From assembly GCA_036501345.1 (NCBI GenBank), contig DASYAN010000274.1:1-17812 (forward strand): a stretch of DNA of 17,812 nucleotides, given 5' to 3'. Below, in pieces: positions 8,801-17,569 of the stretch. A program made the translations under genes and the position numbers. Under the pieces are notes generated by a model. The model was not told where the DNA came from and made no database searches. It saw nothing but the letters and a program-made list of their open reading frames with translations. Position 1 is the first letter of the stretch; each line of letters opens with the position of its first letter. This DNA comes from DASYAN01 sp036501345. Its GTDB lineage: Bacteria; Chloroflexota; Ktedonobacteria; Ktedonobacterales; Ktedonobacteraceae.

Positions 8801-9535
8801 CACTACCTGCCAGATGGAAACCTTGAGTTTCTGGGCCGCCTCGATCATCAGGTGAAGATTCGCGGCGTCCGCATTGAACTAGGGGAGATCGAGGTGGTGC
8901 TCATGCAGCATCCTAATGTAGAGCAAGCTGTGGTTGTAGCCCGGGAGGATGCGCTCGACGACAAGCGCCTGGTAGCATACATCGTCCCCCACCAGGGGCA
9001 AGCTGTTGGTGTCAGCGATCTGCGGAGCCATGTGATGAACCAGTTGCCCACCTACATGGTGCCCTCCGCATTCGTGCTCTTGGAGACGTTGCCGTTGACA
9101 TACAATGGGAAGGTGGATCGACGAGCACTCCCAGTTCCCGAATATACCTCCTCAGAGCTGGAGTCCAGCTTGGTGATGCCGCAAACCCCCTTGCAAGAGG
9201 CGATAGCAGCCAGTTGGGTCCAGGTGTTGAGGATTGCACAGGTGGGTATACATGACAACTTTTTCACCTTAGGCGGCCACTCTCTGCTTGCCATGCAAGT
9301 CCTAGCGCGTCTTCGTAGAGCCTTGCAGGTAGAACTGCCTCTGCATCGCTTCTTCGCAGCTCCTACGATTGCCCAACTCTCTAAGATATTTGAACAGGTG
9401 AAAGCGAGCAATGCTCAGCTTCAAATGTCAGCACCGCACCCTCTCTCTCGAGAGGCGCATCGTGTGAAGTTGTCTTCTATCTTACCAAGACAAGATAGCA
9501 GTGACTCTCGAGATAAGAACCGGAGAAAACAATGA
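5870..9535 (+). CDS. NRPS initiation-type module: formyltransferase - half condensation - adenylation - PCP
   Basis: A 1221-residue protein. Residues 1-300 are a formyl-tetrahydrofolate-dependent formyltransferase like that of LgrA: Asn96-x-His98 in INYHN and Asp134 in LVDAGN match the Asn/His/Asp triad of Fmt, including the 38-residue gap. Residues about 320-560 are the C-terminal lobe of a condensation domain (DFLQAAFVAYLAR, LEGIFATDVPL, and ISHLPLLTKAER at the end); the N-terminal lobe with HHxxxDG is absent. The adenylation domain (about 570-1090) has A2 KTGGAYLPLD, A3 YTSGSMGQPKG, A5 NAYGSSES, A6 GELYVGGIGVGRGYL, A7 YKSGDL, A8 and Lys1081 in NGKVDR. Aligned to PheA by eye the pocket reads V-I-W-E-I-T-A-D-D-K, so the usual Asp that holds the alpha-amine is Val781. 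The PCP has LGGHS with Ser1138. AGGAG (5858-5862) sits seven bases before ATG. The stop overlaps the next gene's start (ATGA). Likely role: load an amino acid, formylate it and pass it on; the loaded substrate cannot be named. Confidence 0.92.
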   Translation: MDTSKKFSCFILGEGTLPIQCAQILVDHEHTIYGIISSNQAVIDWAQRREIPYIDPQDKDIVIFLSQHPFDYLFSIVSQYILPKQALELPRRCAINYHNAPLPRYAGSNVTSWAIMQGERIHGVTWHAMTELVDAGNIFKQHLFEIDDKETALTLDAKCYDAALSSFAELIDDISCDHVSARTQNLSERTFFLRNKKPSSGCLLSWNRSARDIDAFVRALDFGSYLNPMGLPKLAIEKDFIIVSEVEVLNSISAIPPGTVTHIDPSFVRVSTIDGEIALRKLLTIDGQPLSIPDFAVKFGQYEGYQFKELDQEIATRITAYHTAICQHEAFWAKQLETLEKITLPYVHRKTPHIQSARNLYVPMPVPKEVLNLLENRYVTWRIGDFLQAAFVAYLARIGMVESFDIGYSDIELKSDLAGLEGIFATDVPLHMIIEHAKSFEEIFDVVQEQVKLAKKRKTYARDIMARYPALRSKASLQEYLPSVFIERLEVLHDYKAPHGSELTLVIQEDGIECFWFYNEEVFNEENIVEMQHGFTTFLQSIVSDPQQRISHLPLLTKAERHCLLIEWNATKNEYPLEQCLHQLFEAQVVRTPEAIAVIYEDEQLSYQELNAHANRLAHQLREHGVGPESLVALLAERGIPFLVSILAVFKTGGAYLPLDPHYPPARLCQLIELSQCSIILAMTAFAPTLTYVLEEVSAGLCPEILYYEEVLQASQNEENLPVSSTPRDLAYVIYTSGSMGQPKGAMVEQRGMLNHIYAKIDALALTDQDTVVQTASQCFVISVWQFLAALLVGGRVQIYPDEVAHNPVQLLTQVEHHQISILEIVPSLMRAMLDADQIKVASGPKLEALRWLIPTGEVLPVELCQHWLRNYSHVPLLNAYGSSESSDDVAHYPIYEAPEEMRSSVPIGRVIPNMQLYVLDRHLEPLPIGVSGELYVGGIGVGRGYLGDEQRTKASFVANPFGSEDGAQLYKSGDLVHYLPDGNLEFLGRLDHQVKIRGVRIELGEIEVVLMQHPNVEQAVVVAREDALDDKRLVAYIVPHQGQAVGVSDLRSHVMNQLPTYMVPSAFVLLETLPLTYNGKVDRRALPVPEYTSSELESSLVMPQTPLQEAIAASWVQVLRIAQVGIHDNFFTLGGHSLLAMQVLARLRRALQVELPLHRFFAAPTIAQLSKIFEQVKASNAQLQMSAPHPLSREAHRVKLSSILPRQDSSDSRDKNRRKQ

Positions 9536-12500
9536 ATACATCGTCTTTAGACAATGCTTCAGTAGAAGAAGATGTTTATATCTTTCCTGCCTCTTTTTCT
9601 CAAGAAAGCCTTTGGTTTCTCGACCAATTGGAGCCAAATAGGGCCATCTATAACATATCCAGTTGTTTTCGACTTACAGGCCTGCTTAATTCGAGAGTAC
9701 TTGAGCAGGTCCTGCATGCACTCATCCAGCGCCATGAAACCCTACGCACCAGCTTTATGGTGCTAGAGGGACAACTTGTGCAAGTAATCAGCCCCACCAA
9801 GGTCATACCTCTACAAGTGGTGGATTTGCGGAATCTTCCCAAGGTTGAGCAGGAGAGCGAAACACTCCGGCTTGCGACAGCGGAGGCGCAACGACCTTTC
9901 GATCTGACCCGTGGTCCATTGCTGCGAACCACTGTACTGCAGTTGGCTGCAGAGGAGCATATGCTCCTGCTGACCATCCATCACATTGTCTTCGATGAAT
10001 GGTCCATGCGTGTGCTCTGCCAGGAGTTTGCCGCTCTCTATACGGCTTTCGTGCACGAGCAGCCCTCCCCGCTTCTTGAGCTGCCAATCCAGTATGCTGA
10101 TTTTGTCGTCTGGCAGCGCCAGTGGCTCCAAGATGAGGTGCTGGCAACCCAGATTTCCTACTGGCGGGAGCACCTGAGTGGCGTCCCTGCCGTGCTGGAG
10201 TTATCTACAGACCATCCACGTCCAGCAGTTCAAACCTTCCGAGGCGCCCAGCACCATTTCGTGCTCAGCCAGGAGCTGGCTGATGCTCTCAAGGCACTCA
10301 GCCGTCACAAAGGGGTCACTCTGTTCATGACGCTCCTGGCCGCCTTCAAGGTCTTGCTCTACCGCTATACTGGTCAGACCGACATGGTGGTCGGGTCTCC
10401 TATTGCCGATCGCAATCGCTCTGGAATGGAAGGGTTGATTGGCTTCTTTCTGAACATGCTAGTCTTGCGCACAGATCTCTCGGAGAGTCCCTCTTTTGAG
10501 GAGGTGCTCAGACGGGTAGGCGAGGTTGCTCTGGGGGCTTATGCCCATCAGGATTTGCCTTTTGAGAAGCTAGTAGAGCAACTGAACCCAGAGCGCAACA
10601 TGAGCTACCATCCATTGTTTCAGGCGCTATTCACCCTCCGGAGTGATCCACCCTCGGCCTTCGATCTGCCAGGATTACATCTGCAGCTTACTGAGATCGA
10701 GAATGAAACAGCCAAGTTTGACCTGAGCCTGACTCTAAAAGATACCGAGCAAGGACTGACCGGCACATGGGAGTACAGTACTGAGCTGTTTGAGCTTGCC
10801 ACGATAAGTCGTATGGGAGGCCATTTTCAAACCTTACTGGAGGGCATCCTTGCCAACCCTAAGCAGCTCATCTCTGAGCTGCCATTGCTCACCGCAGATG
10901 AGCGTCAGCAAGTGCTCGTTGAGTGGAATACCACAAAGAGCGAGTATCCCCTAGAGCAATGCCTACATCAGCTTTTTGAGGAGCAGGTGAAGCGTACTCC
11001 CGAGGCCGTCGCAGTGGTCTTTGAGGATCGACAGCTGACTTACTGGCAACTGAACCGACGAGCCAACCAGTTGGCACATTACCTGCAACAGTGGGGTGTA
11101 AGACCCGATGTGCTGGTGGGTTTATATGTCGAGCGGTCCTTAGACATGGTAATAGGGTTACTGGGTATTCTCAAGGCAGGGGGTGCCTATGTGCCACTGG
11201 ACCCTGGTTTCCCTTCCGAGCGTCTAACCTTCATGGTAGAGGACGCCCAGGCATCTGTCCTCATCACACAACAGCATCTGAGAGGGCACCTTCCCGCTCA
11301 TAAAGCCAAAGTCGTGTGCCTGGATACCGACCAAGCGGTGTTGGCACAACAGAGCGAGACCAATTTACCTCCTACAGCCACTCCTGCTCACTTAGCTTAT
11401 GTCATCTACACTTCCGGGTCTGCCGGGCGTCCTAAGGGGGTGCAAATTATCCACCGTGCTGTTGTCAACTTCTTACTGTCCATGCGCCAGCGGCCAGGTC
11501 TGAGGGCAGAGGATACGCTGCTCGCCGTCACGACCCTCTCCTTTGACATCGCGGCTCTTGAACTCTTCTTGCCCTTAGTAGTAGGAGCACGCGTGGTCAT
11601 AGCCAGCACTGACGTGGTCGCGGATGGAGCGGCTTTGATGGAGACCCTGACCCATACACGCACAACGGTGATGCAAGCGACTCCAGTCACCTGGCGTCTC
11701 CTGCTGGCAGCGGGCTGGCAAGGCAACCAGCACTTAAAGATCCTCTGCGGCGGGGAAGCATTGCCGCAGCAGTTGGCCCAGCAACTGCTGCCCAGGGCTG
11801 CCTCGTTGTGGAATCTCTATGGCCCTACAGAGACCACTATCTGGTCCAGTGCCTGCCAGATCGAAGCCGGGGATAAAGTGGTGACCATTGGCCATCCAAT
11901 TGCCAACACTCAGCTCTATATCCTGGATGGACAATTGCAACTGGTGCCTATCGGGATACCGGGCCAACTATACATCGGTGGCGACGGCTTGGCTCGAGGC
12001 TACCTCAATCGTCCAGAGTTGACCGCTGAGAGCTTTATCTCTCATCCCTTCAGTGATGAGCCCGGTGCTCGTCTATACAAGACAGGCGATCTCGCCCGGT
12101 ATCGGGTAGATGGAACCATTGAACATCTGGGGCGTCTCGACTTTCAGGTGAAGCTGCGTGGGTTCCGTATTGAGCTGGGCGAGATCGAGGCCTTACTTAA
12201 TCAACATCCCGCTGTACAAAGTAGTATTGTTCTCCATCAGGAAGACATCCCTGGTGATGCACGGCTTATCGCATATCTTACCGTAAAACAACGCCATATA
12301 CCTTCTCTGAATGATTTACGTAGTTACTTGCGAAAGAAACTGCCAGATTACATGATACCATCGGCCTTCTTGATAATAGATGCCTTACCTCTTACCCCCA
12401 ATGGTAAGGTGGATCGACGTGCACTTCCTAAAGTTGAAGGACTCCTTGTTGAGTCGGAAACAGCATTTGTCGCTCCTCAAACTGAGAGTGAGCGAACCAT

Positions 12501-12828
12501 TGCAGCGATCTGGCAAGAAGTACTGGGCGTCAAAAAAGTGGGAGTGCAAGACAATTTCTTCGATCTGGGAGGAAATTCTTTACTATTAGCTCAAGTTCAT
12601 AGTAAAATACAGGCCATACTCAAAAGAAACATAATGCTGCTTGAGTTGTTCGAATATCCTACTGTAAGTTCCCTGGTGGAACATTTAAACCCAGGACGAC
12701 CTGCCCCTTCCTCTCCCCAGGGAAACCTAGGCCGAGCTGAAGTTCGTAGAGAATCTATGAGACGACAGCAACAAATCAGACAACAACGACGAAAAATGCC
12801 AGGGGAGCAGGAGATTCAAGCTGAGTAA
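9532..12828 (+). CDS. NRPS elongation module: condensation - adenylation (predicted glycine) - PCP
   Basis: A 1098-residue, single-module protein. The condensation domain (about 15-455) has HHIVFDE (150-156), where the last Gly of HHxxxDG is Glu, and the downstream SPIADRN, GFFLNMLVLR and HQDLPFEKLVE blocks. The adenylation domain (about 470-965) has A3 YTSGSAGRPKG, A5 NLYGPTETT, A7 YKTGDL and Lys959 in NGKVDR. Reading the pocket against PheA gives D672, I673, L676, Q715, L738, G740, L762, I770, W771, K959, i.e. DILQLGLIWK, a published glycine code as I recall it. The PCP carries DLGGNS with Ser1016. There is no epimerase, thioesterase or reductase. The last 40 residues are Arg/Gln-rich (RRQQQIRQQRR), like docking tails of NRPS proteins that feed a PKS. 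Start ATG overlaps the previous stop by ATGA, with GGAG at 9522-9525, so the two NRPS genes are translationally coupled. Confidence 0.94.
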   Translation: MNTSSLDNASVEEDVYIFPASFSQESLWFLDQLEPNRAIYNISSCFRLTGLLNSRVLEQVLHALIQRHETLRTSFMVLEGQLVQVISPTKVIPLQVVDLRNLPKVEQESETLRLATAEAQRPFDLTRGPLLRTTVLQLAAEEHMLLLTIHHIVFDEWSMRVLCQEFAALYTAFVHEQPSPLLELPIQYADFVVWQRQWLQDEVLATQISYWREHLSGVPAVLELSTDHPRPAVQTFRGAQHHFVLSQELADALKALSRHKGVTLFMTLLAAFKVLLYRYTGQTDMVVGSPIADRNRSGMEGLIGFFLNMLVLRTDLSESPSFEEVLRRVGEVALGAYAHQDLPFEKLVEQLNPERNMSYHPLFQALFTLRSDPPSAFDLPGLHLQLTEIENETAKFDLSLTLKDTEQGLTGTWEYSTELFELATISRMGGHFQTLLEGILANPKQLISELPLLTADERQQVLVEWNTTKSEYPLEQCLHQLFEEQVKRTPEAVAVVFEDRQLTYWQLNRRANQLAHYLQQWGVRPDVLVGLYVERSLDMVIGLLGILKAGGAYVPLDPGFPSERLTFMVEDAQASVLITQQHLRGHLPAHKAKVVCLDTDQAVLAQQSETNLPPTATPAHLAYVIYTSGSAGRPKGVQIIHRAVVNFLLSMRQRPGLRAEDTLLAVTTLSFDIAALELFLPLVVGARVVIASTDVVADGAALMETLTHTRTTVMQATPVTWRLLLAAGWQGNQHLKILCGGEALPQQLAQQLLPRAASLWNLYGPTETTIWSSACQIEAGDKVVTIGHPIANTQLYILDGQLQLVPIGIPGQLYIGGDGLARGYLNRPELTAESFISHPFSDEPGARLYKTGDLARYRVDGTIEHLGRLDFQVKLRGFRIELGEIEALLNQHPAVQSSIVLHQEDIPGDARLIAYLTVKQRHIPSLNDLRSYLRKKLPDYMIPSAFLIIDALPLTPNGKVDRRALPKVEGLLVESETAFVAPQTESERTIAAIWQEVLGVKKVGVQDNFFDLGGNSLLLAQVHSKIQAILKRNIMLLELFEYPTVSSLVEHLNPGRPAPSSPQGNLGRAEVRRESMRRQQQIRQQRRKMPGEQEIQAE

Positions 12829-12974
12829 GAAAAACCTGGTGCAGCTCTATCCAGTGTCTCCAAACAGAAATTTATATCTCATGTCGTTGAAATACCTCAA
12901 GATCATATTGTCTGCGCTAATCAGTAACCGCGATAAGATAGAGAAATCACGAGCCAAACGAAAAGATGTGATAT
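12829..12974. other. Spacer between convergent genes
   Basis: The 146 bases separate the 3' end of the NRPS gene (+) from the 3' end of the TIR/WD40 gene (-). I see no strong stem followed by a T-run on either strand, and no gene. The base composition is A/T-rich compared with the NRPS core. It marks the likely right border of the biosynthetic block in this window, although the assembly line itself looks incomplete. Confidence 0.6.
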
Positions 12975-15900
12975 CTACCCATACTTTTCAATGGCTCCTA
13001 ATATTCTGAATGCCTCTTTTTGTGCCATAGTCAAACCTTTTACACCTGTAATATTCATTCGCTCATAAGGTCTATCACTTCTTACTGTCAGAAGGCATGT
13101 CCCTGTGCCTACATTCCATAGTTTTATGGTTTCGTCATCACTTCCACTCAGGAGAAGACGTCCATCAGGGCTAAACGCAATAGACGATACATTGCCGCTG
13201 TGCCCTTGAAGTGCTCGAATAAGGATTCCCTTGTCTATATCCCAGAGTTGAATTGTTTGATCATTACTACTATTAGCCAGAATTTGTCCGTCTGGACAAA
13301 AAGCGACCGGATAGGTTAACGCCTTTCCTCTCTGCAGAACGTTGAGGCACTGACCAGTGCTGACCTCCCACAACCTGATGCTGTGGTCGTTGCTGCCGCT
13401 GGCCAGAAGACGTCCATCGGGGCTGAAGGTCACTGAGCGCACCCAGGCACTGTGACCTTGCAGAACATTGAGGCACTGACCAGTGCTGACCTCCCACAAC
13501 CTGATGGTGCGGTCCTCGCTGCTGCTGACCAGAAGACGTCCATCGGGGCTGAAGGCGACAGCTTGTATCCAATTGGTATGACCCTGCAAGACATCAAGGC
13601 ATTGACCAGTGCTGACCTCCCACAACCTGATGGTGCGGTCCTCGCTGCTGCTGGCTAGAAGATATCCATCGGGGCTGAAAGCAACTGATAGTACCCAACT
13701 GCTATGGCCTTCTAACGCCTTGAAGCATTGCCCACTACTGATATCCCAGACCCGCACAATACGATCCTCACCTCCACTAGCAATAAAATGCTTAGTAGGA
13801 TCGAGGGCAGCCGAAAAAACTCTGTTGCTGTAACCTTGCAAGGTGGCGATGCACTGCCTACTGCTGATTTCCCAAAGCCTGACATCTCGATCATCGCTGC
13901 CACTGGCCAGAAGGCGTCCATCGGGACTGATGGCTACTGCTAACACCCAATCCGTATGATCCTGTAAGACGTTGAGGCACTGACCAGTGCCAACCTCCCA
14001 CAATCGGATGGTGTGGTCCTCGCTGCCGCTAACCAGGAGACGTCCATCGGGGCTGAAAGCAACTGAGCGTATCCAGGCAGTGTGACCCTGTAAGACATTG
14101 AGGCACTCACCAGTGCTGACCTCCCACAACCTGATGGTGCGTCGTTGCTGCCACTGGCTAGAAGATTTCCATCGGGGCTGAAAGCCACCGAGCGTACCCA
14201 ATCCGTATGATCCTGTAATACATTGAGGTGCCGACCAGTGCCGACCTCCCATAACCGGATGGTGTGGTCCTCGCTACCGCTGGCCAGAAGACGTCCATCA
14301 GGGCTGAAGGCAACGGTTTGTACCCAAGCCGTATGGTCTTGCAATGTACGAATACGATTAGCTGTATTCACGTCCCATAGCCATACTCGATCATTTATGC
14401 CAATAGCCAAGGTTATTCCATCGCAGCTAAAGGCAATAGACGAGAGGGAACTGCTATGCTCTTCCAGGAGTAGCGCTATACCTAGAACATTGAGAACATG
14501 AAGACATTTGCCGCTGCTGACCTCCCACAAGCGTACCGTGTGGTCATTGCTACCGCTGGCCAAAAGATGTCCATCGGGGCTGAAGGCCAATGATTTGATC
14601 CAGTCGGTGTGTCCTGAACAGACGAGAACTGGAATACCCTGCAGGACATTCCATAGCTTGACCTCCCCATTAGTTGTTCCAATAGCGAGAAGCTCGCCAT
14701 TCGGGCTAAACGCTATAGTGAGGATACTACCGAATATATCTGTGAAGACAGAATGCATAAAATGTGCATGTGCAAAACTAATTTCAGCAAGTTCTTGCCC
14801 TCTGAGATACGCCTGTCGTATAGTGAGGTGAGTGAAGTCGTAGCCGCGAAGCCTGTAGCCCTGCATCAGTAACATGTTGAGAACATTGCCTGCTGCATAT
14901 CCAAGGTACTGTGCAGAATTCTTTCGTAAAAGTGCAAGGATGCTCTGGAATTTTAGCTCAATGCTCTCCATCCCTAAGGAGGTGAGAAGTCGCTGTACGA
15001 CAGGTGTCAAGATGAGACGAACCTGGCTTTCCCGAATGTAGTCTTTCGCTTCAGCTTTGATGAGAGCGTGGCGATCAAAGAGCACAATCTTTTCGCTTCT
15101 GATCTCTTCGACTATGCCATCGACAAAACGATCCGTCGCATATTCCATCACCACGTTTTGGAGTAGGAAGAGATTATTACCGACCTCGATAAGATTTCTC
15201 CGCAGGAGAGAGCGCAAAGCCTCCTGTATTTCGCGCCTCGTTATAGGACCGATAGGGTTCTGCTGTAAAGTATCGAGGGAGACAGCCTCCCGCTCAATAG
15301 CGAGCCAGTATATCAGTTTGCGTTCTAAAGCTGATAATCGCTCGAATTGTTGATCTAAGACACCGCGAATATCCCCAAAAACTGCCTCGCCTTCCTTCAG
15401 GAAGCTTGCAATATCGCCTTCAAATAGCTCCCAAATTAACTGAGAGACAAGCTTGAGAGCAAGTGGGTGACCTACATAGCGACGAATGAGGCTTTCTTTG
15501 ACATCTTTGGCTCCACGTAACGCTTTTGCCTTGAGGATCTTTTGTCCATCAGTCGATTTCAAACCTTTTAAAGGGTAAGGACGAACAGGAGATGTCGCTC
15601 CTTCGAGGGACGCAATATTCTTTGGTTTCTCTCGGCTTGTCAAAAGCAAACAGCTTTGGTGTTGTTCCCTTCCAACGATCTCCAGGAGTCTCCCATATGC
15701 CTCGTACCCTTCGCGATATTCCCCTGTACGATCGCTAGCCTGCATGATCGTTTCCATGTTATCCAATACGATCAAACAACGGCGTTTGCGCAGATAGTCA
15801 AGAAGGAGGAGAATTTGGTCATTGACGCTCTCAGGCAGATCAGTTCTTTGCTGATCAGAAACATATTGCACGCAGTCTTGCAGAACGTTTCGAAATGGAG

Positions 15901-16789
15901 GCGCATTTCTGAGCGAGCGCCAAAAGATGTAGGGGAAAGAAGCTTTCACTTGATCGACTAAAGCTACAGTAAGACTGGTTTTTCCCATGCCTCCCATACC
16001 AAGAATCGAGATGACCCGGCACTGGTTATCTAGAATCCATCGCTTCAACGTAAGTAGCTCTGCAGTTCTTCCATAAAATGGCTCGTTACGAGCAACGTCC
16101 TCCCAACCTATGTTCTGTTGGCTTGTAGCTATATCCTCAGAGAAATAATCACTCCCTGTAATGATTTTATTTGTCAGTTGAGTGGTTTCACTATCAGGGT
16201 GAAATTCCTCTAAAGAAGGAGAAGGTGCTTGCAGTAGAGTATCATAAGCCTGTTGAGATAGAATATTCGTTGAATGCTCGTTTTGTGATGAGGAAAGATG
16301 CACATCCGCTTGCGCTGAAATAGAGGTGCTCCTCGGTGCTTCCTGAGAAACAACAGATTGGGCCGCCAATGATGCCCAACGATCAATCCGTTCTCTAATA
16401 GAGAGAAAGCACATATTGAAATCGCCACTGTATAGAACGGCATGCCTATCTATCATATAAAAGGGAAAATCACTATCGTCTATGAGGACAGGCAGAATGT
16501 CCTTCCCTTGTTCATCGGCATAGAGGTATTCACGGCGAATCCACTTACTTTCATTCGCGCTTTTCGATACAACACTAATAACGGCAAACGATTCGCTGAT
16601 GCCTTGAGTTATTTTCTCAATCCAGATATCTCCTCCTGGTATACTACTTATATCTAGCCAAACTACATACCCGCACCTCTCAAGTTCAACTTTAAGCTGA
16701 AATGCAAATTGGATATCTACATGAGAGTATGAAATAAATATTTGGCGATTATTATCTAATTTAACGATATTTAACTGTTTTTCACTCAT
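12975..16789 (-). CDS. TIR - NB-ARC - WD40 STAND NTPase, interrupted by a one-base frameshift
   Basis: The gene starts at 16789 and would encode about 1271 residues if the frame break near 14140 is repaired. As read, the first frame stops at 13940 and the rest of the protein continues in another frame to 12975. Domains: TIR (about 14-140) with IFISYSH, BB-loop-like WLDISSIPGGDIW and candidate catalytic Glu87 in SKWIRRE; a Ser/Gln-rich linker (145-230); NB-ARC (about 240-560) with Walker A GMGGMGKTS (264-272), Walker B CLIVLDN (338-344), TSR (384-386) and GHPLAL (440-445); a helical region; then 13 WD40 repeats from about residue 685 to near the end, and a short tail (NITGVKGLT). Upstream, AGGTG lies seven bases before ATG. 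Family knowledge: such STAND proteins sense a ligand through the repeats, oligomerise via NB-ARC and fire the effector, here a TIR that may be an NADase; many act in anti-phage defence or signalling. Whether this copy works depends on the frameshift. Confidence 0.88.
13074..14737 (-). repeat. Tandem WD40-coding repeats, 126-base unit
   Basis: Thirteen units each encode about 42 residues with the pattern 'VAFSPDGRLLASGSxDxTIRLWEVSTGQCLxVLQGH' in variable form. The + strand marker CCAGTGCTGACC or close variants starts at 13354, 13480, 13606, 13984 and 14110, i.e. exact multiples of 126 bases, and again at 14235, only 125 later. Units around 13350-13660 and 13980-14290 are very alike in DNA, whereas the units near 13680-13850 and at both ends are diverged. 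Two seven-bladed propellers would need 14 blades, so 13 visible units suggests one is degenerate or supplied by flanking strands. Confidence 0.85.
14138..14143 (-). other. Frameshift site: missing base in one WD40 unit
   Basis: On the + strand this unit reads GGTGCGTC where sister units read GGTGCGGTC. On the coding strand AAC GAC GCA should be AAC GAC CGC. Restoring one C joins SGSND to RTIRLWEV and restores a normal repeat. The marker-to-marker distance of 125 instead of 126 bases across this unit independently shows a one-base loss. It may be a real inactivating mutation, a phase-variable state or an assembly error in near-identical repeats. Confidence 0.85.
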
Positions 16790-16823
16790 TACCTATCACC
16801 TGCTAGAAGCCATTTCCTCTTCT

Positions 16824-16847
16824 GAAAAATGGGAACTTCCCCATTTC
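16824..16847. promoter_or_regulatory. Imperfect palindrome in the leader of the TIR/WD40 gene
   Basis: GAAAAATGGGAA (16824-16835) and TTCCCCATTTC (16837-16847) are near inverse copies centred on C16836, about 35-58 bases upstream of the start at 16789. The tight centre suits an operator for a dimeric regulator better than an RNA loop. I cannot place a convincing promoter around it. Confidence 0.3.
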
Positions 16848-16950
16848 ATTCAGGGTGGTGTAACCCCTACATGAACGTCTAACTGAAACGTCCTTACGCA
16901 ATTGCTCTCCTGTGCCAAGGAGGAGGGATACCTAAGAGGAGAAGTTTTTT

Positions 16951-16989
16951 CTAGGGACAAAGCGGACACCTTGAGGCAAAAAGCGGACA
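16951..16989 (+). repeat. Direct repeats with AAAGCGGACA core
   Basis: AAAGCGGACA occurs at 16959-16968 and 16980-16989, 21 bases apart. The first copy is preceded by CTAGGGAC, and a related stretch CTAGGGAGAAAGAGGGACA is found at 17597-17615. Multiple short internal repeats of this sort are typical of the ends of IS21-type elements, but no transposase gene is seen here, so this would be a solo or eroded end. Confidence 0.35.
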
Positions 16990-17569
16990 GCTTCTGCAGA
17001 ACAAGGGGCAAGTCAGGAGCAAAGCCTGTGCAATTTTCCCGTTACGAAATGCCCTCCTGCTACTTAAACTTCGGGACATCTGACAAATGCCCCGTCCTCA
17101 ATCAGAACGTAGCCGAAAAAGGAGCATTATGATCGACCGAGAACGTTTGACCCAAGCACAGCATTCTGGCCTGGAACCTGACCGAAAAGCCCGGAAAAGG
17201 GCCCCTAGGCGAACTGCCTCTCTCTGGCGAACCAGAGTGCCTAAGCCTACAAGATCCTCTCTCTTCTAAACTAAAGTGCAGAAAACTGGAAAGGGAAGTC
17301 GCTTGCTTTGTTCTCAAGGTCAGTCGGAGCTTCAGTGAGCCTTAATCAGTGGCTTACAGTATCAGATCAGCGGATGGCTCCACTCTTCGACAACCGCTGT
17401 GTAATTCATTCCGCATTTTAAGAATAGCCAAACACAGGACTTTTTTCAATGCCAAACCATAGACAACTTGTAGACAACTTGGAAGCAATGTGGCCAGAGG
17501 TCAGCAAGGCCAACAGGCATGAAAGAGGCATCCAATGTCAAAAATTCTCCCATTCCCACCTTCCTCTGC

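Noticed and set aside
13273..13943. Several open frames on both strands across the WD40 region
   Set aside because: They arise from the repeated composition of the WD40 units in alternative frames and encode no family of their own.
13074..14737. CRISPR-like array because of regular DNA repeats
   Set aside because: The 126-base period is three times 42 codons, matches WD40 units in frame, and has no short repeat/unique spacer structure.
17189..17206. GCCCGGAAAAGGGC stem as an intrinsic terminator
   Set aside because: The stem is only four base pairs and has no T-run after it, and no gene clearly ends before it.
17129..17269. Small basic ORF of 46 residues with a good AAAAAGGAG site
   Set aside because: It has no recognisable motif, sits in eroded repeat-rich sequence, and one ribosome-site-like match is not enough to call a gene.
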